Source of the DNA: CBDDHT01 sp965227905
Lineage (GTDB): Bacteria; Pseudomonadota; Alphaproteobacteria; Rhizobiales; Methyloligellaceae
Reading direction: 5' to 3'
Assembly (NCBI GenBank): GCA_965227905.1
Contig: OZ245780.1
Coordinates: 372,001 to 436,000, forward strand
Length of the DNA stretch: 64,000 nt
Shown here: positions 54,226 through 62,487 of the stretch, one piece after another
How positions within the stretch are numbered: position 1 is the first letter of the stretch
Layout: every line of letters begins with the position of its first letter
Made by a program: the position numbers and the translations under genes
Notes under the pieces: generated by a model
The model's database searches: none
Told to the model about the DNA's origin: nothing
What the model saw: only the letters and a program-made list of their open reading frames with translations

Positions 54226-54594
54226 TCAATCCCAAAAGCTGTCGTCGTCTTCGTCGTCTTCTTCCTCATACTCATATTCGAGTTCTTTTTCGAGATTGAT
54301 GAGGATGTCATCGCCTTCGCGTTTGATCTCGTACATGAGGAGGTCTTTTTCCGCCGGACCTGTTTTTTCACCGGTGCGCATATTCCATTGCCAGAGATGC
54401 TTGGTGCAGGTGAGCATGCCGCCTTCACAAAGACCGGACGTCTCCAGGCGCTCTTCCATATGCGGACAAAAAGGTGGGTAGGCGAAGTAGTCGCCATCTA
54501 GATTGGCGAGCAAAATCGCCGTGCCATCGACGTCGAATTGCTTCAAGCCGTTTTCGGGAAACTCGGTAGCTTTGCAGACAGTCTTCCAGCTCAT
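54226..54594 (-). CDS. msmC: Rieske ferredoxin component MsmC
   Basis: 122 aa. The Rieske cluster ligands are Cys43-Pro-His45 and Cys63-Thr-Lys-His66 with 17 residues between. The C-terminus is an acidic tail, rich in Glu/Asp from about residue 103 (EKELEYEYEEEDDEDDDSFWD is the last part), which is unusual for a Rieske ferredoxin. The start at 54594 (MSWKTVC) is family-typical. It transfers electrons from MsmD to the MsmAB oxygenase. Confidence 0.82.
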   Translation of the reverse strand: MSWKTVCKATEFPENGLKQFDVDGTAILLANLDGDYFAYPPFCPHMEERLETSGLCEGGMLTCTKHLWQWNMRTGEKTGPAEKDLLMYEIKREGDDILINLEKELEYEYEEEDDEDDDSFWD

Positions 54595-54703
54595 AGCGCT
54601 CTCATTCTTGGCGCGCATATGCGGGCCGGCTTGTCGGGTTGTATTGGATCTGTTCCGGATCCTAAGTGGCCGGACGTTTCGTAAAGTATCGTATCGCAAA
54701 TGT

Positions 54704-54737
54704 CACCGCCTTGCTCCGATGCGGACGCAAGGCGGTG
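54704..54737. other. Intercistronic stem-loop between msmB and msmC
   Basis: CACCGCCTTGC (54704-54714) pairs with GCAAGGCGGTG (54727-54737), and TCCG/CGGA extend the stem. There is no T-run on the minus strand. It probably stabilises or divides the polycistronic mRNA. Confidence 0.65.
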
Positions 54738-54753
54738 CTTGTTTCAACAAAAA

Positions 54754-55251
54754 CTAGATCGGCCAGTGCGAGCCCTTGTCGAGGCGTCGTGTATCGAGCC
54801 GGACTTCACGTCCGACGAACTTTGCCTTGCCGTCTTCGATCTTAAAGGTGTCGAAATACTTGCCGATCAGGAAGAGATGGTTCTCACCGGAATCGAGATG
54901 CGAGTTAACGCCGTCCAGCATGTTTTGATAAACGACCAGCGAGGTGACGGCCGTCGCCTTCTTGCCATCGTCCTCGACGTCGACGGAGTAGACCGTGCTG
55001 TGACGGGTCAACGGTGAGTGATCGGTGTTATGCTTCGGCAACATCTCACACATGTTCTTGAGATCCGCGCGGCTCCCCTGGAAATAGGTCATATCATAAT
55101 TGATTTCCGGGCTGAAAGCCTTGATGGCGTAGTGAAACTCGTCATCACAGAGCTCGAGCCAATCATCCCACTTTTCCGAATCCAGTAGTAGGCAGGACCG
55201 ATAGATCGTGTCCTTGACGGCCTCGCTGGCGCCTGCTCCGTTCGTGCTCAT
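54754..55251 (-). CDS. msmB: Methanesulfonate monooxygenase small subunit MsmB
   Basis: 165 aa of the ring-hydroxylating-dioxygenase beta-subunit/NTF2-like fold: VKDTIYRSCLLLDSEKWDDWLELCDDEFHYAI, then HSPLTRHSTVYSVDV and FVGREVRLDTRRLD. Together with MsmA it forms the alpha/beta oxygenase. It lies between msmA and msmC in the order expected for msmABCD, flanked by stem-loops on both sides. Confidence 0.82.
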   Translation of the reverse strand: MSTNGAGASEAVKDTIYRSCLLLDSEKWDDWLELCDDEFHYAIKAFSPEINYDMTYFQGSRADLKNMCEMLPKHNTDHSPLTRHSTVYSVDVEDDGKKATAVTSLVVYQNMLDGVNSHLDSGENHLFLIGKYFDTFKIEDGKAKFVGREVRLDTRRLDKGSHWPI

Positions 55252-55347
55252 TGTTACTCCCCTGGGTGTCTCATGCCGTTGCCAGTCAGGCTCGGATTTG
55301 CGCCCTTCAGCGATGACTGGGATTTGGCGATTGTATCGGATCGCTCA

Positions 55348-55376
55348 GGACGGTCGGTTGCTGAAACCGACCGTCC
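55348..55376. other. Intercistronic stem-loop between msmA and msmB
   Basis: A perfect 12-bp stem, GGACGGTCGGTT (55348-55359) with AACCGACCGTCC (55365-55376), and a 5-nt loop, in the 150-bp msmA-msmB gap. It has no T-run and the same geometry as the hairpin at 43447. Confidence 0.72.
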
Positions 55377-55400
55377 CTGCGAAGCGTGTCGTTGTCCGGA

Positions 55401-56647
55401 TTACTCGGCGGCGACGGCCGGCGGTGCGTATGGCTGTTCCGGATTTGAAGGCAGTCGGTTCATCCACTTGCCCCACTCGTCGTAATAGTGGCGCATGCCG
55501 TTCTCGTCATGAACTGTTTCGTTCTCGTGACGACCGTGCAGAATCTTGCGCGGCTCAGCGCCCGGTATCATCGCCGATCCCTGGCCGGTCACACCGATCA
55601 GATCCTCATGCAGGTTGCGGCCGAACGGTCCCCAGATCGAGTTATGATGGTTGATCCTGGTCTGGCGTTCCTCAGGCGTATCACTCTTCAAGCCGAGGCC
55701 ACGGAACTCGATCATCACCTTGTCCGGACCGAGCGGTGTGACAACGTCACAACGGAAGGCTGAGCCACGAAGGTTGAAGTTCATGCCCGGGAAAATGTCG
55801 ACCATGTAGAACTGGTTCGGCGGCAAATGCGGGAAGGACAACTCACCACGATCTTCGAACCCTTCATATTCCTCATACTGGACTTCGAATGAGCCAACAT
55901 TCACGTGCCCGTTCTTGAAACCCGTGTTCTTGCGGGCGAAGTAGGCCTCGTTAAAGCCGGTAATGCGGTTATGGTAGTGCATGAAGTCGTGATAAAATTC
56001 ACTATTGGTATCATGCCACAGCTTGTAGTTCGTCTGGATAATCGACTTGTGATAGTGGAAGACTTCAAGCGGCTCGGTATCGATCGACTTGCGAATGCAT
56101 TCGAAAGCCTCACCGCCCCAATCTTCTAGTGACGTCTCGACCTTGTCATCCAGGCAGACCCACACGAAGCCACCGAACTTCACTTCACAGCGCAGGCGGC
56201 GCAGACCCATCTGCTCTTTGCAGACCCGGTCCTGATAGCCTTCTTTTTCACGGCTGATGTAAACGCAGTTACCCTTCATGTCATACTGCCAAGCATGGAA
56301 CATGCAGGTCATGCGTTTAGGATTGCCTGAAGGCTGTCCTTCCATGAAGGAGCCCGAGGGGCGACGTTCGATCATCATGCCGCGGTGCGAACAGACATTC
56401 AGAAATGCGCGAATCTGATCGTCGGGGCCGCGAGCGATGATAATCGGCTCACGCGCGATCGTCGTCGTTCTGAAATCATAAGGCTTCGGCAGCTCTGACT
56501 CGTGACAGACCGGAATCCAGGTCTTTTTGAAGATCTTCTCGAGTTCTTCCTCGTAAATTTCTGGATCCGAGTAAATCGGCTATCGACCCACTCGCCTTGC
56601 TTCAGCGGCGGCGTGTCATTCCATTGGTTGTGATTGCGTGCAGGCAT
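55401..56647 (-). CDS. msmA: Methanesulfonate monooxygenase large subunit MsmA, with an apparent frameshift
   Basis: Rieske oxygenase that cleaves methanesulfonate to formaldehyde and sulfite. The Rieske site is C-S-H (Cys codon at 56393, His at 56387), then exactly 26 residues, then C-M-F-H (Cys codon at 56306). Ordinary Rieske oxygenases have about 15-17; 26 is the published MsmA hallmark. The mononuclear iron region EFYHDFMHYHN follows. The start ATG at 56647 gives MPARNHNQWNDTPPLKQGEWVD, but the frame then breaks: the expected PIYSDPEIYEEELEKIF continues one base out of register near 56575-56585, and a TAG lies just upstream in that second frame. A missing base (as if AGCCCG became AGCCG) would restore about 415 aa. 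A sequencing error or a real mutation are both possible. Confidence 0.88.
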
Positions 56648-57273
56648 ATCCTACCTCCTCTGGTTCCCAGGGGCGCTCTGGGACATCGTTCCGAGTTTTC
56701 CGTCTACCGAGGCACGACCGAATTAGGACATCAACCGTCCGTGCTCCTCGTCAGTCTAGCAAAATCAATGTCAATGCGCCCAATAGGTGAAATCAAAAGT
56801 TCTTATAAGATGATAGATACAACGATGCCAGTCGTGATCGTCCAACAAGGTGATCGTCGTTTGACTCCAAAGGCGTGCCATTCATCAGGCCGTTGGTAGG
56901 GACCGACTGAGGTCGTCGCGCCAAATTGCCGCGAGCAAGTTATTGCTGCGACGCAGCAATGTTACAACAACCCCCTGAAATCTTTCTGTGATAGGCGATG
57001 TGTATCACCACATTGAAAGCAATGATTTTACAGTTGCTGTTCGGAAGCATTGGCATAGAGGCGGAGATTGACTGCATCGGATTGTCGCCAAACCGTGAAG
57101 ACAGGATTTGGCTTTGGGTATATCGTGTATCTTTCAAGGAGATGAAGAATTTCTCTTCTTGGGAATTCAGTATGTCGAGCCGCGATTAAACGGGGCCGAG
57201 GACTTCGAGGATTGGTGACATTCCACGTATGTGTGGGTCGTCGCAGTTGAAATCTCGAAAGGGAGGAAAACAT
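56648..57273. promoter_or_regulatory. Divergent msmA/msmE promoter region
   Basis: 626 bp without a gene. It holds a perfect dyad ATTGCTGCGACGCAGCAAT (56942-56960) and the probable LysR operator (56989-57007). The close spacing of the two dyads (about 28 bp) suggests a two-regulator or two-site arrangement in this long divergent region. Confidence 0.6.
56989..57007. promoter_or_regulatory. Probable LysR operator, copy 2 (TGATA-N9-TATCA)
   Basis: TGATAGGCGATGTGTATCA has the same arms and the same 9-bp spacer as the dyad upstream of lysR at 47935. It has a T-N11-A core. Another 19-bp palindrome lies 28 bp to its left. It is 267 bp upstream of msmE. Confidence 0.6.
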
Positions 57274-58407
57274 ATGTATCTAAGCAAAAAAAGCTTGGCT
57301 CTTGCAGCACTCGCCGGTGGCGTAGCTTACGGGGCTGCGGCTCCCGCGATGGCCGAAGTGGGATTTGGCAAGCCCGGAGAGCCGGTGAAGCTGGTTGTCG
57401 GGTATCAGCCTTATTACACCGAATCCTGGTCCGGCGTTGTCATCAACGGTAAGGAGCTTTGGAAAAAGTACCTGCCGAAGGGATCGGAAGCGGAATTTGC
57501 AGTTGGCCTGCAGGGGTCCGTCATCGTCGGGAACCTGCTCGGCGAGAAGAACCATCTGGGCTATATGGGCGATATGCCTGCCTTGGTGTCGACCACGAAG
57601 CATAAGAAGGTCGATATCCGGATCGTCGCCGTGCTGGGCACCTCGCGCCAGCAATGCAATGTCTTTCTGGTTCGTAATGATGCTCCGAAGTTCAAGTCCG
57701 GCATGGAAGCCGTCAAATGGATGGACGGCAAGGTTACAGCAGCGCCGAAAGGGGCTTGCACGGACCGGTTTGGCCGCTGGGCCTTTGAGCAGGCTGGCAT
57801 CAAACCGGCGAAATACCTGAACATGAACATCGAGGTTATTACCTCGAGCTTCAAGAACAACAAGCTCGATGCCGCTGTTATCTGGGAGCCCACAGCTTCC
57901 AAGATCCAGAAATCCGGTATTGCCCGGCGTGCTGCGAGCGGAGAGAGCTTCGAAGGGATTGAAGGCGGCGATGCCGGCTTTCTCGTGATGCTCTATGAGA
58001 TCATTCGCGATCGTCCGGATGTCCACAAGGGGTGGCTCGAAGCTGAACTCGACGCCCAGCTGTTCGTCTCCAAGATTGAGAACGCCAATGCGGTTGCCAA
58101 GATGGCTGATGACCAGACGGAAGGTATTTCGAGAAAAGCCCTTTGGTTCTCGCTGTTCGGTACCAATGCAGCCGAAATCGGCGGTGGGCCGAACAAAGTC
58201 ACCTATGATTTCGTCGTCAATGACAAAGTCAAAGGCTTGATCTCGGCAGCCACAAAATTCCTCCATGGCCGCAAAGTCGTGCCGAATCCGGAGCTTCGCA
58301 AAGAAGCAGTGATGGATCAGGTTGCGATGGAGATCATGAAGGCACGCAACCTCACAAGCCCAATCGGCTTTGCTAAAGAACAGCCCGACTCCGCGTTCAA
58401 GGAGTAA
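57274..58407 (+). CDS. msmE: Substrate-binding protein of the methanesulfonate ABC importer
   Basis: 377 aa. A signal peptide (KKSLALAALAGGVAYGAAAPAMAE) precedes the NMT1/TauA/SsuA-type binding fold: KLVVGYQPYYTESWSGVVING, NLLGEKNHLGYMGDMPALVST and DAAVIWEPTASKI. Such proteins bind nitrate, sulfonates or taurine. Divergent position to msmA argues for methanesulfonate. There is a strong GGGAGGA ribosome-binding site. A GC-rich stem with a T-run follows the stop. Confidence 0.82.
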   Translation: MYLSKKSLALAALAGGVAYGAAAPAMAEVGFGKPGEPVKLVVGYQPYYTESWSGVVINGKELWKKYLPKGSEAEFAVGLQGSVIVGNLLGEKNHLGYMGDMPALVSTTKHKKVDIRIVAVLGTSRQQCNVFLVRNDAPKFKSGMEAVKWMDGKVTAAPKGACTDRFGRWAFEQAGIKPAKYLNMNIEVITSSFKNNKLDAAVIWEPTASKIQKSGIARRAASGESFEGIEGGDAGFLVMLYEIIRDRPDVHKGWLEAELDAQLFVSKIENANAVAKMADDQTEGISRKALWFSLFGTNAAEIGGGPNKVTYDFVVNDKVKGLISAATKFLHGRKVVPNPELRKEAVMDQVAMEIMKARNLTSPIGFAKEQPDSAFKE

Positions 58408-58430
58408 GGGCACAGCGCGAATTGTGCGCA

Positions 58431-58462
58431 GGGCCCCGGAGAGTAATTCCGGGGCCCGTTTT
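58431..58462 (+). terminator. Terminator or attenuator after the binding-protein gene
   Basis: 10-bp GC-rich stem, GGGCCCCGGA (58431-58440) with TCCGGGGCCC (58448-58457), then GTTTTC. It is partial in strength, so it probably raises expression of the binding protein over the downstream membrane components. Confidence 0.75.
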
Positions 58463-58580
58463 CAACAGCTTCTAACGTTGCAGGTTCGTCCCCGTCGCTC
58501 GTTTTACGTCGGGGTGAAAACCACGGGATATAACCGGTGCGTTGCGTGCCGGTGCCAGAGATCACGAGGCGGGCACAACA

Positions 58581-59468
58581 ATGAGTGACGATGCAATTGC
58601 AGTAGGGACGGGCGCGACACAGGCACCGCCGACCGGCTTCAAATTAGCAATGTATCGGCTGCGCAAGACTCTCGGGACGCCGCAGCCCTATCTTATGTTC
58701 TTCGGCGTCTTCCTTTGGCTCTTTACCTATTACCTTCTTTGCGAAGGCATCCAGGTTCCAAGGTTTGAAAAAATCCCTGGTCCTATGGAGGTTATTACAG
58801 AATTCTTCAGCGAGGATCCGATCTGGGGAACGTCGCTTTACACGGAAGACTTTCACACCAACGTCTATGTGAGCTGTCGGCGAATCTTCTTCGCCTTCTG
58901 TATAGCGACCGGACTTGGTGTTCCGCTTGGCCTCTTCATGGGGTGGTCGCGCAAATTCAAAGACTACACATTCCCTATTCTTGAAACACTGCGGCCAATC
59001 CCGATCCTCGCATGGGTCCCACTGGCGATCGTCATGTTCTCGGGCTTCGAAACGCCGATCCTGTTCCTCGCGACGCTGGCGTCATTCTTCGTAACGACTC
59101 TGAATACGATGCTCGGGGTCGAGTCGATCGATGAATCCTACTTTCGCGCCGCCGGATGCCTTGGATCTAAGAAAAGCCACGTCTTCTGGCATGTGGTTGT
59201 GCCTGGTGCCATGCCTTACATCTTCACCGGCCTGCAGATCAGCATCGGCGTTGCGTGGTTCTCGCTTGTTGCCGCTGAAATGATCTCCGGTGATTACGGG
59301 CTCGGCTACATGATTATCGACTCCTACATGGTGAACAAATACGTCTCCATGGTCATGGCAATGATTTCGCTCGGTTTTGTTGGTTGGTTCACTTCGGCTC
59401 TCGTCAGAATGGCCGGTAACAGAATGATGCAGTGGCGCGTCAGGGCGCTCGCCCTGGAAGGCCGTTAG
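58581..59468 (+). CDS. ABC permease 1 (TauC/SsuC/NrtB type)
   Basis: About 295 aa with about six membrane helices. The EAA-type loop is ESIDESYFRAAGCLGSKKSHVFWHVVVPGAMPYIFTGLQ. GLGVPLGLFMGWSRKFKDYTFPILETLRPIPILAWVPLAIVMFSG matches the NitT/TauT permease family. Start at 58581. It differs clearly from permease 2 at 60391. Confidence 0.88.
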   Translation: MSDDAIAVGTGATQAPPTGFKLAMYRLRKTLGTPQPYLMFFGVFLWLFTYYLLCEGIQVPRFEKIPGPMEVITEFFSEDPIWGTSLYTEDFHTNVYVSCRRIFFAFCIATGLGVPLGLFMGWSRKFKDYTFPILETLRPIPILAWVPLAIVMFSGFETPILFLATLASFFVTTLNTMLGVESIDESYFRAAGCLGSKKSHVFWHVVVPGAMPYIFTGLQISIGVAWFSLVAAEMISGDYGLGYMIIDSYMVNKYVSMVMAMISLGFVGWFTSALVRMAGNRMMQWRVRALALEGR

Positions 59469-59484
59469 GCGCGGAGAGAAGATC

Positions 59485-60357
59485 ATGAGTGAGGCGGCGC
59501 AGATGACCGATGCATCGAACCAGACCGGGGCTGCAACCCGGGGCGCGATCAGCATTCGCAATGTGACGAAGATTTACGACCCCGAGGGCGTCAACGTGAT
59601 GGCCGTCGACAACTGCTCGATGGAGATTGGCGCTGGAGAGGTCTGCATGATCGTCGGACCTTCGGGCTGCGGCAAGACAACACTTCTGAACGCGATTGCC
59701 GGGTTCCATTCCGTTACATCGGGGGAGATTTTCCTGGATGGCGAGTTGCTTTGCGGACCGTCCAAACCGCTGGCGGATCAGGGCGCAGATCGGATGGTGG
59801 TGTTCCAGAATGGCGCGCTCTTTCCCTGGAAATCATTGCTGGACAATGTTGCCTATGGGCCGATCGTGCAAGGCGTGATGAGCAAGTCGGATGCTCGGGA
59901 CAAGGCGCGGGATTTGCTCGGTGAAGCAGGCCTGGGGGCCGTTGCGTCGCGTTTTCCAGGCGAAGTGTCTTCGGGAATGGCACGCCGTGCGGAAATTGTG
60001 CGTGCCTTGATCAACGATCCGAAGGTCTTGCTGCTGGACGAGCCTTATCGCGCGATGGATGCCTTGACCAAATCGATCATGCATGAATCGCTGCTTGAGG
60101 TGTATGACCGGACGAAGGTGACGATATTCTTCATTACCCACGATCTGGAGGAAGCGATCTTTCTCGGCGACCGCGTCGTGGTGATGACAACGCGTCCTGC
60201 ACGGACCAAGAAGACTGTCGACGTCAAGATTCCGAGACCACGCAACTACAAACTGTTGTCGTCCGAGGAATTCAGGGTGCTCGTCGAGGAGACCAAGGAC
60301 GCCGTTCATGAGGAAGCGATCAAGGCATTCGAGGCTGGTGAGCGTGAACTTGCATAG
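59485..60357 (+). CDS. ABC ATPase 1 (TauB/NrtD type) with degenerate signature
   Basis: 290 aa. Walker A GPSGCGKTT (residues 58-66), Q-loop Gln108, Walker B LLLDEP with catalytic Glu186, and switch His219 in FFITHDLEEA are all present. The C-loop signature reads VSSGM (161-165) instead of LSGGM, so one glycine is lost. AGAGAAG-type ribosome-binding site before 59485. It would form a heterodimer with ATPase 2, whose complement of motifs is the mirror image. Confidence 0.9.
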   Translation: MSEAAQMTDASNQTGAATRGAISIRNVTKIYDPEGVNVMAVDNCSMEIGAGEVCMIVGPSGCGKTTLLNAIAGFHSVTSGEIFLDGELLCGPSKPLADQGADRMVVFQNGALFPWKSLLDNVAYGPIVQGVMSKSDARDKARDLLGEAGLGAVASRFPGEVSSGMARRAEIVRALINDPKVLLLDEPYRAMDALTKSIMHESLLEVYDRTKVTIFFITHDLEEAIFLGDRVVVMTTRPARTKKTVDVKIPRPRNYKLLSSEEFRVLVEETKDAVHEEAIKAFEAGERELA

Positions 60358-60390
60358 GGCACCTTTGGATAGGCCGGGGAGAAAAAGATC

Positions 60391-61251
60391 ATGAGTGATG
60401 CTGTTCAGAGCAGCCACGGACCAGCGCCGACAGTGGTCAAACGCAGCCGGTTTCAGAAGCTCATGTCGAGCACAACCCTATGGCGGGGCGTCATCTCTAT
60501 TCTCGCCTTCCTGCTCTTCTGGGAGATCTGCTCCCAATGGAAGGACTGGTTTGGTTATCAGCTCCCCTGGATCGGCAAGATTCCTCCGCCGACAGCCGTT
60601 GTCGCGAAATGGGCCGAGATTGTTTGGCTCCCCGGCTATTGGGAGAGTTGGTATCTGAGTACCTGGCGTGTCTTTTTTGGCTTCGGCATGGCGCAGTTGA
60701 TCGGCATACCATTCGGTCTCGCCCTGGCGGTGAACAAATACTTCCGCGACATCTTCTTTCCGCCTTTCGAGATCTTGCGCCCGATCCCGCCACTCGCTTG
60801 GGTTCCCGCATCGATCATCTTCTGGCCGACGACAGAGCTGTCCATCGCGTTCGTGACGTTCCTCGGTGCATTCTTCACCATCGTCATCAACGTCCTGGGC
60901 GGTGCCCGGACAATCGACGCGCAGTATCTCCGTGCGGCCCAATCGATGGGTGCGTCGCAATGGGACCTTTTCCGAAAGATCATTTTGCCCGGCACGTTGC
61001 CCTCGATCTTTACCGGCGCTGCGGTTGGCATGGGAATTACCTGGGAAGTCGTCCTGGCGGCTGAGATGATTTCAGGCGGCGGTCAGCAGGCCGGCGGCGG
61101 TCTCGGCTTCTTTATCTGGAGCTCTTATATGGGCGGTTCCATGGAGCAGGTTGTCGTGGGCATGATATCGATCGGCATCGCTGGTTATCTGTCCTCCAGC
61201 CTCATCCGCTACATCGGCTATCTATCGATGCCTTGGCGACGCCTATTCTGA
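60391..61251 (+). CDS. ABC permease 2 (TauC/SsuC/NrtB type)
   Basis: 286 aa with about six helices. The EAA-type loop is TIDAQYLRAAQSMGASQWDLFRKIILPGTLPSIFTGAAVGMGITWEVVLAAEMI. LALAVNKYFRDIFFPPFEILRPIPPLAWVPASIIFW is family-typical. It is a different sequence from permease 1, so a heteromeric transmembrane pair is likely. Confidence 0.88.
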   Translation: MSDAVQSSHGPAPTVVKRSRFQKLMSSTTLWRGVISILAFLLFWEICSQWKDWFGYQLPWIGKIPPPTAVVAKWAEIVWLPGYWESWYLSTWRVFFGFGMAQLIGIPFGLALAVNKYFRDIFFPPFEILRPIPPLAWVPASIIFWPTTELSIAFVTFLGAFFTIVINVLGGARTIDAQYLRAAQSMGASQWDLFRKIILPGTLPSIFTGAAVGMGITWEVVLAAEMISGGGQQAGGGLGFFIWSSYMGGSMEQVVVGMISIGIAGYLSSSLIRYIGYLSMPWRRLF

Positions 61252-61320
61252 TTGGAAACGATCAACATATCCGCACGCAGTCGATGCCGGTTGAGGGCAA
61301 GTTGATCTGGGAGAGCATGC

Positions 61321-62199
61321 ATGGCGACGGACGTCTCTGAAATTGGCAGTGTCCTTGGCAAGGACGAAGCGCAAAGCAAGATCGCATTGCGGAACGTCGG
61401 CAAGTCTTTCGGCGAGGAGTGGGAACGAGACGACGTCATCCAAGACTTCAGCCTCGAAATCCCTCCCGGCGAGTTAACGGCGGTTGTCGGACCGTCTGGC
61501 TGTGGAAAATCGACGCTCGTTGCGCTTGTTGCCGGTTTCGAACAACCGGATGAAGGTGAAATACTGCTCGATGACAAGCCCGTAACAGGGCCCGGCCGCG
61601 ACCGCATGGTGGTCTTCCAGGAGACCGCACTTTTGCCTTGGCTGACGGCATATCAGAATGTGGTTTTCGGCCCCAAGCTGCGCGGCGACATGAAGGGTGC
61701 GAAACTCGACCAGGAAGCCAAGCGCCTGCTCGAAATCGTTGGACTTGCAGAATTCCGTGACAAATATCCGATCCAGCTTTCGGGCGGTATGCAGCGTCGT
61801 GCCGAACTCGCGCGTGCCCTGATCAATGAACCGAAGCTGATGATCATGGACGAACCTTTCCGCGGTCTCGACGCTATGACGCGCGAACTGATGCAGGAGT
61901 TCTTTCTGAAAATCTTCGAAGAAACCCGTCGCACTCAACTGTTCGTGACGTCAGAAATCGAGGAGGCGATTCTTCTTGCTGATCGTCTCGTCGTTCTCTC
62001 CAACAAACCGACCCGGGTTCGAAAAGTCATTGATATCGATCTGCCGCGACCGCGCGATTTTCATATGCTGAGCTCGCCGGAAGCCTATGCGGTCAAGGCC
62101 GAAGCGATGGAAATTCTGCACGAAGAGGCGCTCAAGAGCTTCACGGTATCGGGTGATCAATCCGATTTCCTCGAAGCCTACGCCAAGCGAAGCGAGTAG
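61321..62199 (+). CDS. ABC ATPase 2 (TauB/SsuB type) lacking the H-loop histidine
   Basis: 292 aa. Walker A GPSGCGKST (57-65), Q-loop Gln100, intact signature LSGGM (153-157) and Walker B MIMDEP with catalytic Glu178. The switch histidine is replaced by Ser211 in LFVTSEIEEA, codon TCA at 61951-61953. It is adjacent to permease 2 with about 70 bp between. Pairing with ATPase 1 gives one complete and one degenerate ATP site. Confidence 0.9.
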   Translation: MATDVSEIGSVLGKDEAQSKIALRNVGKSFGEEWERDDVIQDFSLEIPPGELTAVVGPSGCGKSTLVALVAGFEQPDEGEILLDDKPVTGPGRDRMVVFQETALLPWLTAYQNVVFGPKLRGDMKGAKLDQEAKRLLEIVGLAEFRDKYPIQLSGGMQRRAELARALINEPKLMIMDEPFRGLDAMTRELMQEFFLKIFEETRRTQLFVTSEIEEAILLADRLVVLSNKPTRVRKVIDIDLPRPRDFHMLSSPEAYAVKAEAMEILHEEALKSFTVSGDQSDFLEAYAKRSE

Positions 62200-62222
62200 C
62201 CGGTTATACGGCTTTTAGGCAA

Positions 62223-62432
62223 ATGGCCCTTCTCGATTGGCTGCTGCAGCGCGAGGTTGTCATTACGCTCGCTATTGTCGGAGCGCTGATTGCGACGGTC
62301 GGTAGCTATTTTGTCAATCGTGCGTCGACAAGCGATCCGTGGCTCGCCAGAGTCATTCTCAAAACTGGTTATGGCATAACCTTTACCAGTATGGCGCTGT
62401 TCGTTGTCGCCGGATTCAGAACCGGGTGGTGA
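62223..62432 (+). CDS. 69-aa membrane protein, unknown
   Basis: Two hydrophobic helices: VVITLAIVGALIATVGSYFV and VILKTGYGITFTSMALFVVAGF. Short gap (23 bp) after ATPase 2 and followed by the GldA-like gene. No recognised family. It may belong to either neighbour. Confidence 0.6.
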   Translation: MALLDWLLQREVVITLAIVGALIATVGSYFVNRASTSDPWLARVILKTGYGITFTSMALFVVAGFRTGW

Positions 62433-62487
62433 CGCGCGCCGCGGATGGTTGCTTGAATGTGCACGAGCGTTGCGAGTTGACAATCAC

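Noticed and set aside
55401..56647. Programmed ribosomal frameshifting in msmA
   Set aside because: No slippery heptamer or downstream pseudoknot was seen at the junction, so error or mutation is likelier.
53118..56647. Aromatic-ring dioxygenase or TauD-type taurine dioxygenase
   Set aside because: The x26 Rieske spacing, subunit set and order, and sulfonate-type transporter fit methanesulfonate monooxygenase; TauD is not a Rieske enzyme.
57280..58413. 377-codon minus-strand frame opposite msmE
   Set aside because: A shadow of a high-GC gene; the plus strand has a signal peptide and clear binding-protein motifs.
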